DNA from: Rattus norvegicus
Lineage: Eukaryota; Chordata; Mammalia; Rodentia; Muridae
NCBI RefSeq assembly: GCF_036323735.1
Contig: NC_086032.1
Span: forward strand, 48,849,335-48,913,334
Direction: 5' to 3'
Length of the DNA stretch: 64,000 bases
The notes beneath the pieces were generated by a model. That model saw only the letters and a list, made by a program, of their open reading frames with translations, was not told where the DNA came from and did no database searches. The first letter of the stretch is position 1. Every line of letters begins with the position of its first letter. Below, one piece after another: positions 24,390 to 39,200 of this stretch. A program made the translations under genes and the position numbers.

Positions 24390-25897
24390 GAATTCAGTTA
24401 GTTCCTAGTAGCCTGCTCTTGTAATATGTGTACTTTTCAAGATTTATAAAAATTTGGTCAGCCGAATCTGAGTAACATGGTGAATTCGGTTAGTTCCCAA
24501 TAGGCCGCAGTCGTAATAAGTGGACTGTTCGGGATGTAGAAAAATTTTCACGAATGGAATCAAAATTTCTAGGCGAATTCAGTGAGTTCCCAATGGGACA
24601 TGCTTGTATGAGTTTGCTTTTCAATATCGAGCAATATTTTAAGGAACGGAATCCAAGTATCATTGCGAATTGAGTAGGTTCCCAATAGGATTCGCATGTA
24701 ATAAGCTTGTTATTCAAGATAGAGCAACGTTTTAACGAACTGAAACACTGTTTCTTTGTGAATTCAGTTAGTTCCTAGTAGCCTGCTCTTGTAATATGTG
24801 TACTTTTCAAGATTTATAAATTTGGTGAGCCGAATCTGAGTAACATGGTGAATTCGGTTAGTTCCCAATAGGCCGCAGTAGTAATAAGTGGACTGTTCGG
24901 GATATAGAAAAATTTTCACGAATGGAATCAAAATTTCTAGGCGAATTCAGTGAGTTCCCAATGGGACATGCTTGTATGAGTTTGCTTTTCAATATCGAGC
25001 AACATTTTAAGGAACGGAATCTAAGTATCATGGTGAATTGAATAGGTTCCCAATAGGATTCGCATGTAATAAGCTTGTTATTCAAGATAGAGCAACGTTT
25101 TAACGAACTGAAACACTGTTTCTTTGTGAATTCAGTTAGTTCCTAGTAGCCTGCTCTTGTAATATGTGTACTTTTAAAGATTTATAAAAATTTGGTCAGC
25201 CGAATCTGAGTAACATGGTGAATTCGGTTAGTTCACAATAGGCCGCAGTAGTAATAAGTGGACTGTTCGGGATATAGAAAAAATTTCACGAATGGAATCA
25301 AAATTTCTAGGCGAATTCAGTGAGTTCCCAATGGGACATGCTTGTATGAGTTTGCTTTTCAATATCGAGCAACATTTTAAGGAACGGAATCCAAGTATCA
25401 TGGTGAATTGAGTAGATTCCCAATAGGATTCGCATGTAATAAGCTTGTTATTCAAGATAGAGCAACGTTTAAACGAACTGAAACACTGTTTCTTTGTGAA
25501 TTCAGTTAGTTCCTAGTAGCCTGCTCTTGTAATATGTGTACTTTTAAAGATTTATAAAAATTTGGTCAGCCGAATCTGAGTAACATGGTGAATTCGGTTA
25601 GTTCCCAATAGGCCGCAGTAGTAATAAGTGGACTGTTCGGGATATAGAAAAATTTTCACGATTGGAATCAAAATTTCTAGGCGAATTCAGTGAGTTCCCA
25701 ATGGGACATGCTTGTATGAGTTTGCTTTTCAATATCGAGCAACATTTTAAGGAACGGAATCCAAGTATCATGGCGAATTGAGTAGGTTCCCAATAGGATT
25801 CGCATGTAATAAGCTTGTTATTCAAGATAGAGCAACGTTTTAACGAACTGAAACACTGTTTCTTTGTGAATTCAGTTAGTTCCTAGTAGCCTGCTCT
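24390..25897 (+). repeat. 4-monomer block, left copy of a dispersed duplication
   Basis: This Y-P-S-N block shares rare marks with 29198-30704: CAGTCGTAATAAG in the Y monomer, a two-base loss giving GATTTATAAATTTGG in A of the P monomer, and GAAAAAATTTCAC in the S monomer. The offset is about 4807-4808 bp, 13 monomers minus 2-3 bp. Each copy also has private changes, so this is older than the other large duplications. Confidence 0.75.
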
Positions 25898-28087
25898 TGT
25901 AATATGTGTACTTTTCAAGATTTATAAAAATTTTGTCAGCCGAATCTGAGTAACATGGTGAATTCGGTTAGTTCCCAATAGGCCGCAGTAGTAATAAGTG
26001 GACTGTTCGGGAAGTAGAAAAATTTTCACGAACGGAATCAAAATTTCTACGCGAATTCAGTGAGTTCCCAATGGGACATGCTTGTATGAGTTTGCTTTTC
26101 AATATCGAGCAATATTTTAAGGAACGGAATCCAAGTATCATTGCGAATTGAGTAGGTTCCCAATAGGATTCGCATGTAATAAGCTTGTTATTCAAGATAG
26201 AGCAACGTTTTAACGAACTGAAACACTGTTTCTTTGTGAATTCAGTTAGTTCCTAGTAGCCTGCTCTTGTAATATGTGTACTTTTCATGATTTATACAAA
26301 TTTGGTGAGCCGAATCTGAGTAACATGGTGAATTCGGTTAGTTCCCAATAGGCCGCAGTAGTAATAAGTGGACTGTTCGGGATGTAGAAAAATTTTCACG
26401 AATGGAATCAAAATTTCTAGGCGAATTCAGTGAGTTCCCAATGGGACATGCTTGTATGAGTTTGCTTTTCAATATCGAGCAATATTTTAAGGAACGGAAT
26501 CCAAGTATCATTGCGAATTGAGTAGGTTCCCAATAGGATTCGCATGTAATAAGCTTGTTATTCAAGATAGAGCAACGTTTTAACGAACTGAAACACTGTT
26601 TCTTTGTGAATTCAGTTACTTCCTAGTAGCCTGCTCTTGTAATATGTGTACTTTTCAAGATTTATACAAATTTGGTGAGCCGAATCTGAGTAACATGGTG
26701 AATTCGGTTAATTCCCAATAGGCCGCAGTAGTAATAAGTGGACTGTTCGGGATATAGAAAAATTTTCACGAATGGAATCAAAATTTCTAGGCGAATTCAG
26801 TGAGTTCCCAATGGGACATGCTTGTATGAGTTTGATTTTCAATATCGAGCAACATTTTAAGGAACGGAATCTAAGTATCATGGTGAATTGAATAGGTTCC
26901 CAATAGGATTCGCATGTAATAAGCTTGTTATTCAAGATAGAGCAACGTTTTAACGAACTGAAACACTGTTTCTTTGTGAATTCAGTTAGTTCTTAGTAGC
27001 CTGCTCTTGTAATATGTGTACTTTTAAAGATTTATAAAAATTTGGTCAGCCGAATCTGAGTAACATGGTGAATTCGGTTAGTTCCCAATAGGCCGCAGTA
27101 GTAATAAGTGGACTGTTCGGGATATAGAAAAATTTTCACGAATGGAATCAAAATTTCTAGGAGAATTCAGTGAGTTCCCAATGGGACATGCTTGTATGAG
27201 TTTGCTTTTCAATATCGAGCAACATTTTAAGGAACGGAATCTAATTATCATGGTGAATTGAATAGGTTCCCAATAGGATTCGCATGTAATAAGCTTGTTA
27301 TTCAAGATAGAGCAACGTTTTAACGAACTGAAACACTGTTTCTTTGTGAATTCAGTTACTTCCTAGTAGCCTGCTCTTGTAATATGTGTACTTTTCAAGA
27401 TTTATACAAATTTGGTGAGCCGAATCTGAGTAACATGGTGAATTCGGTTAATTCCCAATAGGCCGCAGTAGTAATAAGTGGACTGTTCGGGATGTAGAAA
27501 AATTTTCACGAATGGAATCAAAATTTCTAGGCGAATTCAGTGAGTTCCCAATGGGACATGCTTGTATGAGTTTGCTTTTCAATATCGAGCAATATTTTAA
27601 GGAACGGAATCCAAGTATCATGGCGAATTGAGTAGGTTCCCAATAGGATTCGCATGTAATAAGCTTGTTATTCAAGATAGAGCAACGTTTTAACGAACTG
27701 AAACACTGTTTCTTTGTGAATTCAGTTAGTTCCTAGTAGCCTGCTCTTGTAATATGTGTACTTTTAAAGATTTATAAAAATTTGGTCAGCCGAATCTGAG
27801 TAACATGGTGAATTCGGTTAGTTCCCAATAGGCCGCAGTAGTAATAAGTGGACTGTTCGGGATATAGAAAAATTTTCACGAATGGAATCAAAATTTCTAG
27901 GCGAATTCAGTGAGTTCCCAATGGGACATGCTTGTATGAGTTTGCTTTTCAATATCGAGCAACATTTTAAGGAACGGAATCCAAGTATCATGGTGAATTG
28001 AGTAGATTCCCAATAGGATTCGCATGTAATAAGCTTGTTATTCAAGATAGAGCAACGTTTAAACGAACTGAAACACTGTTTCTTTGT

Positions 28088-31000
28088 GAATTCAGTTAGT
28101 TCCTAGTAGCCTGCTCTTGTAATCTGTGTACTTTTAAAGATTTATAAAAATTTGGTCAGCCGAATCTGAGTAACATGGTGAATTCGGTTAGTTCCCAATA
28201 GGCCGCAGTAGTAATAAGTGGACTGTTCGGGATATAGAAAAATTTTCACGGTTGGAATCAAAATTTCTAGGCGAATTCAGTGAGTTCCCAATGGGACATG
28301 CTTGTATGAGTTTGCTTTTCAATATCGAGCAACATTTTAAGGAACGGAATCCAAGTATCATGGCGAATTGAGTAGGTTCCCAATAGGATTCGCATGTAAT
28401 AAGCTTGTTATTCAAGATAGAGCAACGTTTTAACAAACTGAAACACTGTTTCTTTGTGAATTCAGTTAGTTCCTAGTAGCCTGCTCTTGTAATATGTGTA
28501 CTTTTCAAGATTTATACAAATTTGGTGAGCCGAATCTGAGTAACATGGTGAATTCGGTTAATTCCCAATAGGCCGCAGTAGTAATAAGTGGACTGTTCGG
28601 GATATAGAAAAATTTTCACGAATGGAATCAAAATTTCTAGGCGAATTCAGTGAGTTCCCAATGGGACATGCTTGTATGAGTTTGCTTTTCAATATCGAGC
28701 AACATTTTAAGGAACGGAATCCAAGTATCATGGTGAATTGAGTAGATTCCCAATAGGATTCGCATGTAATAAGCTTGTTATTCAAGATAGAGCAACGTTT
28801 AAACGAACTGAAACACTGTTTCTTTGTGAATTCAGTTAGTTCCTAGTAGCCTGCTCTTGTAATCTGTGTACTTTTAAAGATTTATAAAAATTTGGTCAGC
28901 CGAATCTGAGTAACATGGTGAATTCGGTTAGTTCCCAATAGGCCACAGTAGTAATAAGTGGATTGTTCGGGATATAGAAAAATTTTCACGGTTGGAATCA
29001 AAATTTCTAGGCGAATTCAGTGAGTTCCCAATGGGACATGCTTGTATTAGTTTGCTTTTCAATATCGAGCAACATTTTAAGGAACGGAATCCAAGTATCA
29101 TGGCGAATTGAGTAGGTTCCCAATAGGATTCGCATGTAATAAGCTTGTTATTCAAGATAGAGCAACGTTTTAACGAACTGAAACACTGTTTCTTTGTGAA
29201 TTCAGTTAGTTCCTAGTAGCCTGCTCTTGTAATATGTGTACTTTTCAAGATTTATAAAAATTTGGTCAGCCGAATCTGAGTAACATGGTGAATTCGGTTA
29301 GTTCCCAATAGGCCGCAGTCGTAATAAGTGGACTGTTCGGGATGTAGAAAAATTTTCACGAATGGAATCAAAATTTCTAGCCGAATTCAGTGAGTTCCCA
29401 ATGGGACATGCTTGTATGAGTTTGCTTTTCAATATCGAGCAATATTTTAAGGAACGGAATCCAAGTATCATTGCGAATTGAGTAGGTTCCCAATAGGATT
29501 CGCATGTAATAAGCTTGTTATTCAGATAGAGCAACGTTTTAACGAACTGAAACACTGTTTCTTTGTGAATTCAGTTAGTTCCTAGTAGCCTGCTCTTGTA
29601 ATATGTGTACTTTTCAAGATTTATAAATTTGGTGAGCCGAATCTGAGTAACATGGTGAATTCGGTTAATTCCCAATAGGCCGCAGTAGTAATAAGTGGAC
29701 TGTTCGGGATATAGAAAAATTTTCACGAATGGAATCAAAATTTCTAGGCGAATTCAGTGAGTTCCCAATGGGACATGCTTGTATGAGTTAGCTTTTCAAT
29801 ATCGAGCAACATTTTAAGGAACGGAATCTAAGTATCATGGTGAATTGAATAGGTTCCCAATAGGATTCGCATGTAATAAGCTTGTTATTCAAGATAGAAC
29901 AACGTTTTAACGAACTGAAACACTGTTTCTTTGTGAATTCAGTTAGTTCCTAGTAGCCTGCTCTTGTAATATGTGTACTTTTAAAGATTTATAAAAATTT
30001 GGTCAGCCGAATCTGAGTAACATGGTGAATTCGGTTAGTTCCCAATAGGCCGCAGTAGTAATAAGTGGACTGTTCGGGATATAGAAAAAATTTCACGAAT
30101 GGAATCAAAATTTCTAGGCGAATTCAGTGAGTTCCCAATGGGACATGCTTGTATGAGTTTGCTTTTCAATATTGAGCAACATTTTAAGGAACGGAATCCA
30201 AGTATCATGGTGAATTGAGTAGATTCCCAATAGGATTCGCATGTAATAAGCTTGTTATTCAAGATAGAGCAACGTTTAAACGAACTGAAACACTGTTTCT
30301 TTGTGAATTCAGTTAGTTCCTAGTAGCCTGCTCTTGTAATATGTGTACTTTTAAAGATTTATAAAAATTTGGTCAGCCGAATCTGAGTAACATGGTGAAT
30401 TCGGTTAGTTCCCAATAGGCCGCAGTAGTAATAAGTGGACTGTTCGGGATATAGAAAAATTTTCACGATTGGAATCAAAATTTCTAGGCGAATTCAGTGA
30501 GTTCCCAATGGGACATGCTTGTATGAGTTTGCTTTTCAATATCGAGCAACATTTTAAGGAACGGAATCCAAGTATCATGGCGAATTGAGTAGGTTCCAAT
30601 AGGATTCGCATGTAATAAGCTTGTTATTCAAGATAGAGCAACGTTTTAACGAACTGAAACACTGTTTCTTTGTGAATTCAGTTAGTTCCTAGTAGCCTGC
30701 TCTTGTAATATGTGTACTTTTCAAGATTTATACAAATTTGGTGAGCCGAATCTGAGTAACATGGTGAATTCGGTTAATTCCCAATAGGCCGCAGTAGTAA
30801 TAAGTGGACTGTTCGGGATATAGAAAAATTTTCACGAATGGAATCAAAATTTCTAGGCGAATTCAGTGAGTTCCCAATGGGACATGCTTGTATGAGTTTG
30901 CTTTTCAATATCGAGCAACATTTTAAGGAACGGAATCCAAGTATCATGGTGAATTGAGTAGATTCCCAATAGGATTCGCATGTAATAAGCTTGTTATTCA

Positions 31001-33633
31001 AGATAGAGCAACGTTTAAACGAACTGAAACACTGTTTCTTTGTGAATTCAGTTAGTTCCTAGTAGCCTGCTCTTGTAATCTGTGTACTTTTAAAGATTTA
31101 TAAAAATTTGGTCAGCCGAATCTGAGTAACATGGTGAATTCGGTTAGTTCCCAATAGGCCGCAGTAGTAATAAGTGGACTGTTCGGGATATAGAAAAATT
31201 TTCACGGTTGGAATCAAAATTTCTAGGCGAATTCAGTGAGTTCCCAATGGGACATGCTTGTATGAGTTTGCTTTTCAATATCGAGCAACATTTTAAGGAA
31301 CGGAATCCAAGTATCATGGCGAATTGAGTAGGTTCCCAATAGGATTCGCATGTAATAAGCTTGTTATTCAAGATAGAGCAACGTTTTAACGAACTGAAAC
31401 ACTGTTTCTTTGTGAATTCAGTTAGTTCCTAGTAGCCTGCTCTTGTAATATGTGTACTTTTCAAGATTTATACAAATTTGGTGAGCCGAATCTGAGTAAC
31501 ATGGTGAATTCGGTTAATTCCCAATAGGCCGCAGTAGTAATAAGTGGACTGTTCGGGATATAGAAAAATTTTCACGAATGGAATCAAAATTTCTAGGCGA
31601 ATTCAGTGAGTTCCCAATGGGACATGCTTGTATGAGTTTGCTTTTCAATATCGAGCAACATTTTAAGGAACGGAATCCAAGTATCATGGTGAATTGAGTA
31701 GATTCCCAATAGGATTCGCATGTAATAAGCTTGTTATTCAAGATAGAGCAACGTTTAAACGATCTGAAACACTGTTTCTTTGTGAATTCAGTTAGTTCCT
31801 AGTAGCCTGCTCTTGTAATCTGTGTACTTTTAAAGATTTATAAAAATTTGGTCAGCCGAATCTGAGTAACATGGTGAATTCGGTTAGTTCCCAATAGGCC
31901 GCAGTAGTAATAAGTGGACTGTTCGGGATATAGAAAAATTTTCACGGTTGGAATCAAAATTTCTAGGCGAATTCAGTGAGTTCCCAATGGGACATGCTTG
32001 TATGAGTTTGCTTTTCAATATCGAGCAACATTTTAAGGAACGGAATCCAAGTATCATGGCGAATTGAGTAGGTTCCCAATAGGATTCGCATGTAATAAGC
32101 TTGTTATTCAAGATAGAGCAACGTTTTAACGAACTGAAACACTGTTTCTTTGTGAATTCAGTTAGTTCCTAGTAGCCTGCTCTTGTAATATGTGTACTTT
32201 TCAAGATTTATACAAATTTGGTGAGCCGAATCTGAGTAACATGGTGAATTCGGTTAATTCCCAATAGGCCGCAGTAGTAATAAGTGGACTGTTCGGGATA
32301 TAGAAAAATTTTCACGAATGGAATCAAAATTTCTAGGCGAATTCAGTGAGTTCCCAATGGGACATGCTTGTATGAGTTTGCTTTTCAATATCGAGCAACA
32401 TTTTAAGGAACGGAATCCAAGTATCATGGTGAATTGAGTAGAATCCCAATAGGATTCGCATGTAATAAGCTTGTTATTCAAGATAGAGCAACGTTTAAAC
32501 GATCTGAAACACTGTTTCTTTGTGAATTCAGTTAGTTCCTAGTAGCCTGCTCTTGTAATCTGTGTACTTTTAAAGATTTATAAAAATTTGGTCAGCCGAA
32601 TCTGAGTAACATGGTGAATTCGGTTAGTTCCCAATAGGCCACAGTAGTAATAAGTGGATTGTTCGGGATATAGAAAAATTTTCACGGTTGGAATCAAAAT
32701 TTCTAGGCGAATTCAGTGAGTTCCCAATGGGACATGCTTGTATGAGTTTGCTTTTCAATATCGAGCAACATTTTAAGGAACGTAATCCAAGTATCATGGC
32801 GAATTGAGTAGGTTCCCAATAGGATTCGCATGTAATAAGCTTGTTATTCAAGATAGAGCAACGTTTTAACGAACTGAAACACTGTTTCTTTGTGAATTCA
32901 GTTAGTTCCTAGTAGCCTGCTCTTGTAATATGTGTACTTTTCAAGATTTATACAAATTTGGTGAGCCGAATCTGAGTAACATGGTGAATTCGGTTAATTC
33001 CCAATAGGCCGCAGTAGTAATAAGTGGACTGTTCGGGATATAGAAAAATTTTCACGAATGGAATCAAAATTTCTAGGCGAATTCAGTGAGTTCCCAATGG
33101 GACATGCTTGTATGAGTTTGCTTTTCAATATCGAGCAACATTTTAAGGAACGGAATCCAAGTATCATTGTGAATTGAGTAGATTCCCAATAGGATACGCA
33201 TGTAATAAGCTTGTTATTCAAGATAGAGCAACGTTTAAACGAACTGAAACACTGTTTCTTTGTGAATTCAGTTAGTTCCTAGTAGCCTGCTCTTGTAATC
33301 TGTGTACTTTTAAAGATTTATAAAAATTTGGTCAGCCGAATCTGAGTAACATGGTGAATTCGGTTAGTTCCCAATAGGCCGCAGTAGTAATAAGTGGACT
33401 GTTCGGGATATAGAAAAATTTTCACGATTGGAATCAAAATTTCTAGGCGAATTCAGTGAGTTCCCAATGGGACATGCTTGTATGAGTATGCTTTTCAATA
33501 TCGAGCAACATTTTAAGGAACGGAATCCAAGTATCATGGCGAATTGAGTAGGTTCCCAATAGGATTCGCATGTAATAAGCTTGTTATTCAAGATAGAGCA
33601 ACGTTTTAACGAACTGAAACACTGTTTCTTTGT
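28088..33633 (+). repeat. S-N dimeric higher-order run (740-bp period)
   Basis: S and N monomers alternate here as a 740-bp unit. The S member has a P-like subunit A (TTCAAG, ATACAAAT, GGTGAG) and TTAATTCCC. The N member has GTAATCTGTG and usually CACGGTTGG. Four dimers lie in tandem at about 30674-33633 and one and a half at about 28088-29197, separated by the 29198-30704 block. Two N members, near 28828 and 32524, share GGCCACAG and GTGGATTG. Two S members, near 31414 and 32154, share ACGATCTG. The S member is itself a P/S recombinant. Confidence 0.8.
29198..30704 (+). repeat. 4-monomer block, right copy of a dispersed duplication
   Basis: This is the partner of 24390-25897. Its own changes include TCTAGCCGAATTC in the Y monomer, a one-base loss in TATTCAGATAG, GAGTTAGC in the P monomer, AATATTGAGC in the S monomer and a one-base loss in GGTTCCAATAGG in the N monomer. 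The flanking monomers are S-N dimers, so the block appears to interrupt a dimeric run. Confidence 0.75.
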
Positions 33634-36223
33634 GAATTCAGTTAGTTCCTAGTAGCCTGCTCTTGTAATATGTGTACTTTTCAAGATTTATAAAAATGTG
33701 GTCAGCCGAATCTGAGTAACATGGTGAATTCGGTTAGTTCCCAATAGGCCGCAGTAGTAATAAGTGGACTGTTCGGGATGTAGAAAAATTTTCACGAATG
33801 GAATCAAAATTTCTAGGCCAATTCAGTGAGTTCCCAATGGGACATGCTTGTATGAGTTTGCTTTTCAATATCGAGCAACATTTTAAGGAACGGAATCCAA
33901 GTATCAGGGCGAATTGAGTAGGTTCCCAATAGGATTCGCATGTAATAAGCTTGTTATTCAAGATAGAGCAACGTTTTAACGAACTGAAACACTGTTTCTT
34001 TGTGAATTCAGTTAGTTCCTAGTAGCCTGCTCTTGTAATATGTGTACTTTTAAAGATTTATAAAAATTTGGTCAGCCGAATCTGAGTAACATGGTGAATT
34101 CGGTTAGTTCCCAATAGGCCGCAGTTGTAATAAGTGGACTGTTCGGGATATAGAAAAATTTTCACGAATGGAATCAAAATTTCTAGGCGAATTCAGTGAG
34201 TTCCCAATGGGACATGCTTGTATGAGTTTACTTTTCAATATCGAGCAACATTTTAAGGAACGGAATCCAAGTATCATGGTGAATTGAGTAGATTCCCAAT
34301 AGGATTCGCATGTAATAAGCTTGTTATTCAAGATAGAGCAACGTTTAAACGAACTGAAACACTGTTTCTTTGTGAATTCAGTTAGTTCCTAGTAGCCTGC
34401 TCTTGTAATCTGTGTACTTTTAAAGATTTATAAAAATTTGGTCAGCCGAATCTGAGTAACATGGTGAATTCGGTTAGTTCCCAATAGGCCGCAGTAGTAA
34501 TAAGTGGACTGTTCGGGATATAGAAAAATTTTCACGATTGGAATCAAAATTTCTAGGCGAATTCAGTGAGTTCCCAATGGGACATGCTTGTATGAGTTTG
34601 CTTTTCAATATCGAGCAACATTTTAAGGAACGGAATCCAAGTATCATGGCGAATTGAGTAGGTTCCCAATAGGATTCGCAGGTAATAAGGTTGTTATTCA
34701 AGATAGAGCAACGTTTTAACGAACTGAAACACTGTTTCTTTGTGAATTCAGTTAGTTCCTAGTAGCCTGCTCTTGTAATATGTGTACTTTTCAAGATTTA
34801 TAAAAATTTGGTCAGCCGAATCTGAGTAACATGGTGAATTCGGTTAGTTCCCAATAGGCCGCAGTAGTAATAAGTGGACTGTTCGGGATGTAGAAAAATT
34901 TTCACGAATGGAATCAAAATTTCTAGGCGAATTCAGTGAGTTCCCAATGGGACATGCTTGTATGAGTTTGCTTTTCAATATCGAGCAATATTTTAAGGAA
35001 CGGAATCCAAGTATCATTGCGAATTGAGTAGGTTCCCAATAGGATTCGCATGTAATAAGCTTGTTATTCAAGATAGAGCAACGTTTTAACGAACTGAAAC
35101 ACTGTTTCTTTGTGAATTCAGTTAGTTCCTAGTAGCCTGCTCTTGTAATATGTGTACTTTTCAAGATTTATACAAATTTGGTGAGCCGAATATGAGTAAC
35201 ATGGTGAATTCGGTTAATTCCCAATAGGCCGCAGTAGTAATAAGTGGACTGTTCGGGATATAGAAAAATTTTCACGAATGGAATCAAAATTTCTAGGCGA
35301 ATTCAGTGAGTTCCCAATGGGACATGCTTGTATGAGTTTGCTTTTCAATATCCAGCAACATTTTAAGGAACGGAATCTAAGTATCATGGTGAATTGAATA
35401 GGTTCCCAATAGGTTTCGCATGTAATAAGCATGTTATTCAAGATAGAGCAACGTTTAAACGAACTGAAACACTGTTTCTTTGTGAATTCAGTTAGATCCT
35501 AGTAGCCTGCTCTTGTAATATGTGTACTTTTAAAGATTTATACAAATTTGGTCAGCCGAATCTGAGTAACATGGTGAATTCGGTTAGTTCCCAATAGGCC
35601 GCAGTAGTAATAAGTGGACAGTTCGGGATATAGAAAAATTTTCACGAATGGAATCAAAATTTCTAGGCGAATTCAGTGAGTTCCCAATGGGACATGCTTG
35701 TATCAGTTTGCTTTTCAATATCGAGCAACAATTTAAGGAACGGAATCCAAGTATCATGGCGAATTGAGTAGGTTCCCAATAGGATTCGCATGTAATAAGC
35801 TTGTTATTCAAGATAGAGCAACGTTTTAACGAACTGAAACACTGTTTCTTTGTGAATTCAGTTAGTTCCTAGGAGCCTGCTCTTGTAATCTGTGTACTTT
35901 TAAAGATTTATAAAAATTTGGTCAGCCGAATCTGAGTAACATGGTGAATTCGGTTAGTTCCCAATAGGCCGCAGTAGTAATAAGTGGACTGTTCGGGATG
36001 TAGAAAAATTTTCACGAATGGAATCAAAATTTCTAGGCGAATTCAGTGAGTTCCCAATGGGACATGCTTGTATGAGTTTGCTTTTCAATATCGAGCAACA
36101 TTTTAAGGAACGTAATCCAAGTATCATGGCGAATTGAGTAGGTTCCCAATAGGATTCGCATGTAATAAGCTTGTTATTCAAGATAGAGCAACGTTTTAAC
36201 GAACTGAAACACTGTTTCTTTGT

Positions 36224-39200
36224 GAATTCAGTTAGTTCCTAGTAGCCTGCTCTTGTAATATGTGTACTTTTCAAGATTTATACAAATTTGGTGAGCCGAA
36301 TCTGAGTAACATGGTGAATTCGGTTAATTCCCAATAGGCCGCAGTAGTAATAAGTGGACTGTTCGGGATATAGAAAAATTTTCACGAATGGAATCAAAAT
36401 TTCTAGGCGAATTCAGTGAGTTCCCAATGGGACATGCTTGTATGAGTTTGCTTTTCAATATCGAGCAACATTTTAAGGAACGTAATCCAAGTATCATGGC
36501 GAATTGAGTAGATTCCCAATAGGATTCGCATGTAATAAGCTTGTTATTCAAGATAGAGCAACGTTTTAACGAACTGAAACACTGTTTCTTTGTGAATTCA
36601 GTTAGTTCCTAGTAGCCTGCTCTTGTAATATGTGTACTTTTCAAGATTTATACAAATTTGGTGAGCCGAATCTGAGTAACATGGTGAATTCGGTTAATTC
36701 CCAATAGGCCGCAGTAGTAATAAGTGGACTGTTCGGGATATAGAAAAATTTTCACGAATGGAATCAAAATTTCTAGGCGAATTCAGTGAGTTCCCAATGG
36801 GACATGCTTGTATGAGTTTGCTTTTCAATATCGAGCAACATTTTAAGGAACGGAATCCAAGTATCATTGTGAATTGAGTAGATTCCCAATAGGATTCGCA
36901 TGTAATAAGCTTGTTATTCAAGATAGAGCAACGTTTAAACGAACTGAAACACTGTTTCTTTGTGAATTCAGTTAGTTCCTAGTAGCCTGCTCTTGTAATC
37001 TGTGTACTTTTAAAGATTTATAAAAATTTGGTCAGACGAATCTGAGTAACATGGTGAATTCGGTTAGTTCCCAATAGGCCGCAGTAGTAATAAGTGGACT
37101 GTTCGGGATATAGAAAAATTTTCACGATTGGAATCAAAATTTCTAGGCGAATTCAGTGAGTTCCCAATGGGACATGCTTGTATGAGTTTGCTTTTCAATA
37201 TCGAGCAACATTTTAAGGAACGGAATCCAAGTATCATGGCGAATTGAGTAGGTTCCCAATAGGATTCGCATGTAATAAGCTTGTTATTCAAGATAGAGCA
37301 ACGTTTAAACGAACTGAAACACTGTTTCTTTGTGAATTCAGTTAGTTCCTAGTAGCCTGCTCTTGTAATATGTGTACTTTTCAAGATTTATACCAATTTT
37401 GTGAGCCGAATATGAGTAACATGGTGAATTCGGATAATTCCCAATAGGCCGCAGTAGTAATAAGTGGACTGTTCGGGATATAGAAAAATTTTCACGAATG
37501 GAATCAAAATTTCTAGGCGAATTCAGTGAGTTCCCAATGGGACATGCTTGTATGAGTTTGCTTTTCAATATCGAGCAACATTTTAAGGAACGGAATCTAA
37601 GTATCATGGTGAATTGAATAGGTTCCCAATAGGATTCGCATGAAATAAGCTTGTTATTCAAGATAGAGCAACGTTTTAACGAACTGAAACACTGTTTCTT
37701 TGTGAATTCAGTTAGTTCCTAGTAGCCTGCTCTTGTAATATGTGTACTTTTAAAGATTTATAAAAATTTGGTCAGCCGAATCTGAGTAACATGGTGAATT
37801 CGGTTAGTTCCCAATAGGCCGCAGTAGTAATAAGTGGACTGTTCGGGATATAGAAAAATTTTCACGAATGGAATCAAAATTTCTAGGCGAATTCAGTGAG
37901 TTCCCAATGGGACATGCTTGTATGAGTTTGCTTTTCAATATCGAGCAACATTTTAAGGAACGTAATCCAAGTATCATGGCGAATTGAGTAGATTCCCAAT
38001 AGGATTCGCATGTAATAAGCTTGTTATTCAAGATAGAGCAACGTTTTAACGAACTGAAACACTGTTTCTTTGTGAATTCAGTTAGTTCCTAGTAGCCTGC
38101 TCTTGTAATATGTGTACTTTTCAAGATTTATACAAATTTGGTGAGCCGAATCTGAGTAACATGGTGAATTCGGTTAATTCCCAATAGGCCGCAGTAGTAA
38201 TAAGTGGACTGTTCGGGATATAGAAAAATTTTCACGAATGGAATCAAAATTTCTAGGCGAATTCAGTGAGTTCCCAATGGGACATGCTTGTATGAGTTTG
38301 CTTTTCAATATCGAGCAACATTTTAAGGAACGGAATCCAAGTATCATTGTGAATTGAGTAGATTCCCAATAGGATTCGCATGTAATAAGCTTGTTATTCA
38401 AGATAGAGCAACGTTTAAACGAACTGAAACACTGTTTCTTTGTGAATTCAGTTAGTTCCTAGTAGCCTGCTCTTGTAATCTGTGTACTTTTAAAGATTTA
38501 TAAAAATTTGGTCAGACGAATCTGAGTAACATGGTGAATTCGGTTAGTTCCCAATAGGCCGCAGTAGTAATAAGTGGACTGTTCGGGATATAGAAAAATT
38601 TTCACGATTGGAATCAAAATTTCTAGGCGAATTCAGTGAGTTCCCAATGGGACATGCTTGTATGAGTTTGCTTTTCAATATCGAGCAACATTTTAAGGAA
38701 CGGAATCCAAGTATCATGGCGAATTGAGTAGGTTCCCAATAGGATTCGCATGTAATAAGCTTGTTATTCAAGATAGAGCAACGTTTAAACGAACTGAAAC
38801 ACTGTTTCTTTGTGAATTCAGTTAGTTCCTAGTAGCCTGCTCTTGTAATATGTGTACTTTTCAAGATTTATACCAATTTTGTGAGCCGAATATGAGTAAC
38901 ATGGTGAATTCGGATAATTCCCAATAGGCCGCAGTAGTAATAAGTGGACTGTTCGGGATATAGAAAAATTTTCACGAATGGAATCAAAATTTCTAGGCGA
39001 ATTCAGTGAGTTCCCAATGGGACATGCTTGTATGAGTTTGCTTTTCAATATCGAGCAACATTTTAAGGAACGGAATCTAAGTATCATGGTGAATTGAATA
39101 GGTTCCCAATAGGATTCGCATGAAATAAGCTTGTTATTCAAGATAGAGCAACGTTTTAACGAACTGAAACACTGTTTCTTTGTGAATTCAGTTAGTTCCT

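Noticed and set aside
37338..37661. Longer 107-codon version of the same frame (also at 38818-39141)
   Set aside because: The extra length comes from a few base changes in one P-class monomer that was then duplicated in a 4-mer block (TACCAATTTTGTGAG, CGGATAATTCC). It is the same non-coding repeat.
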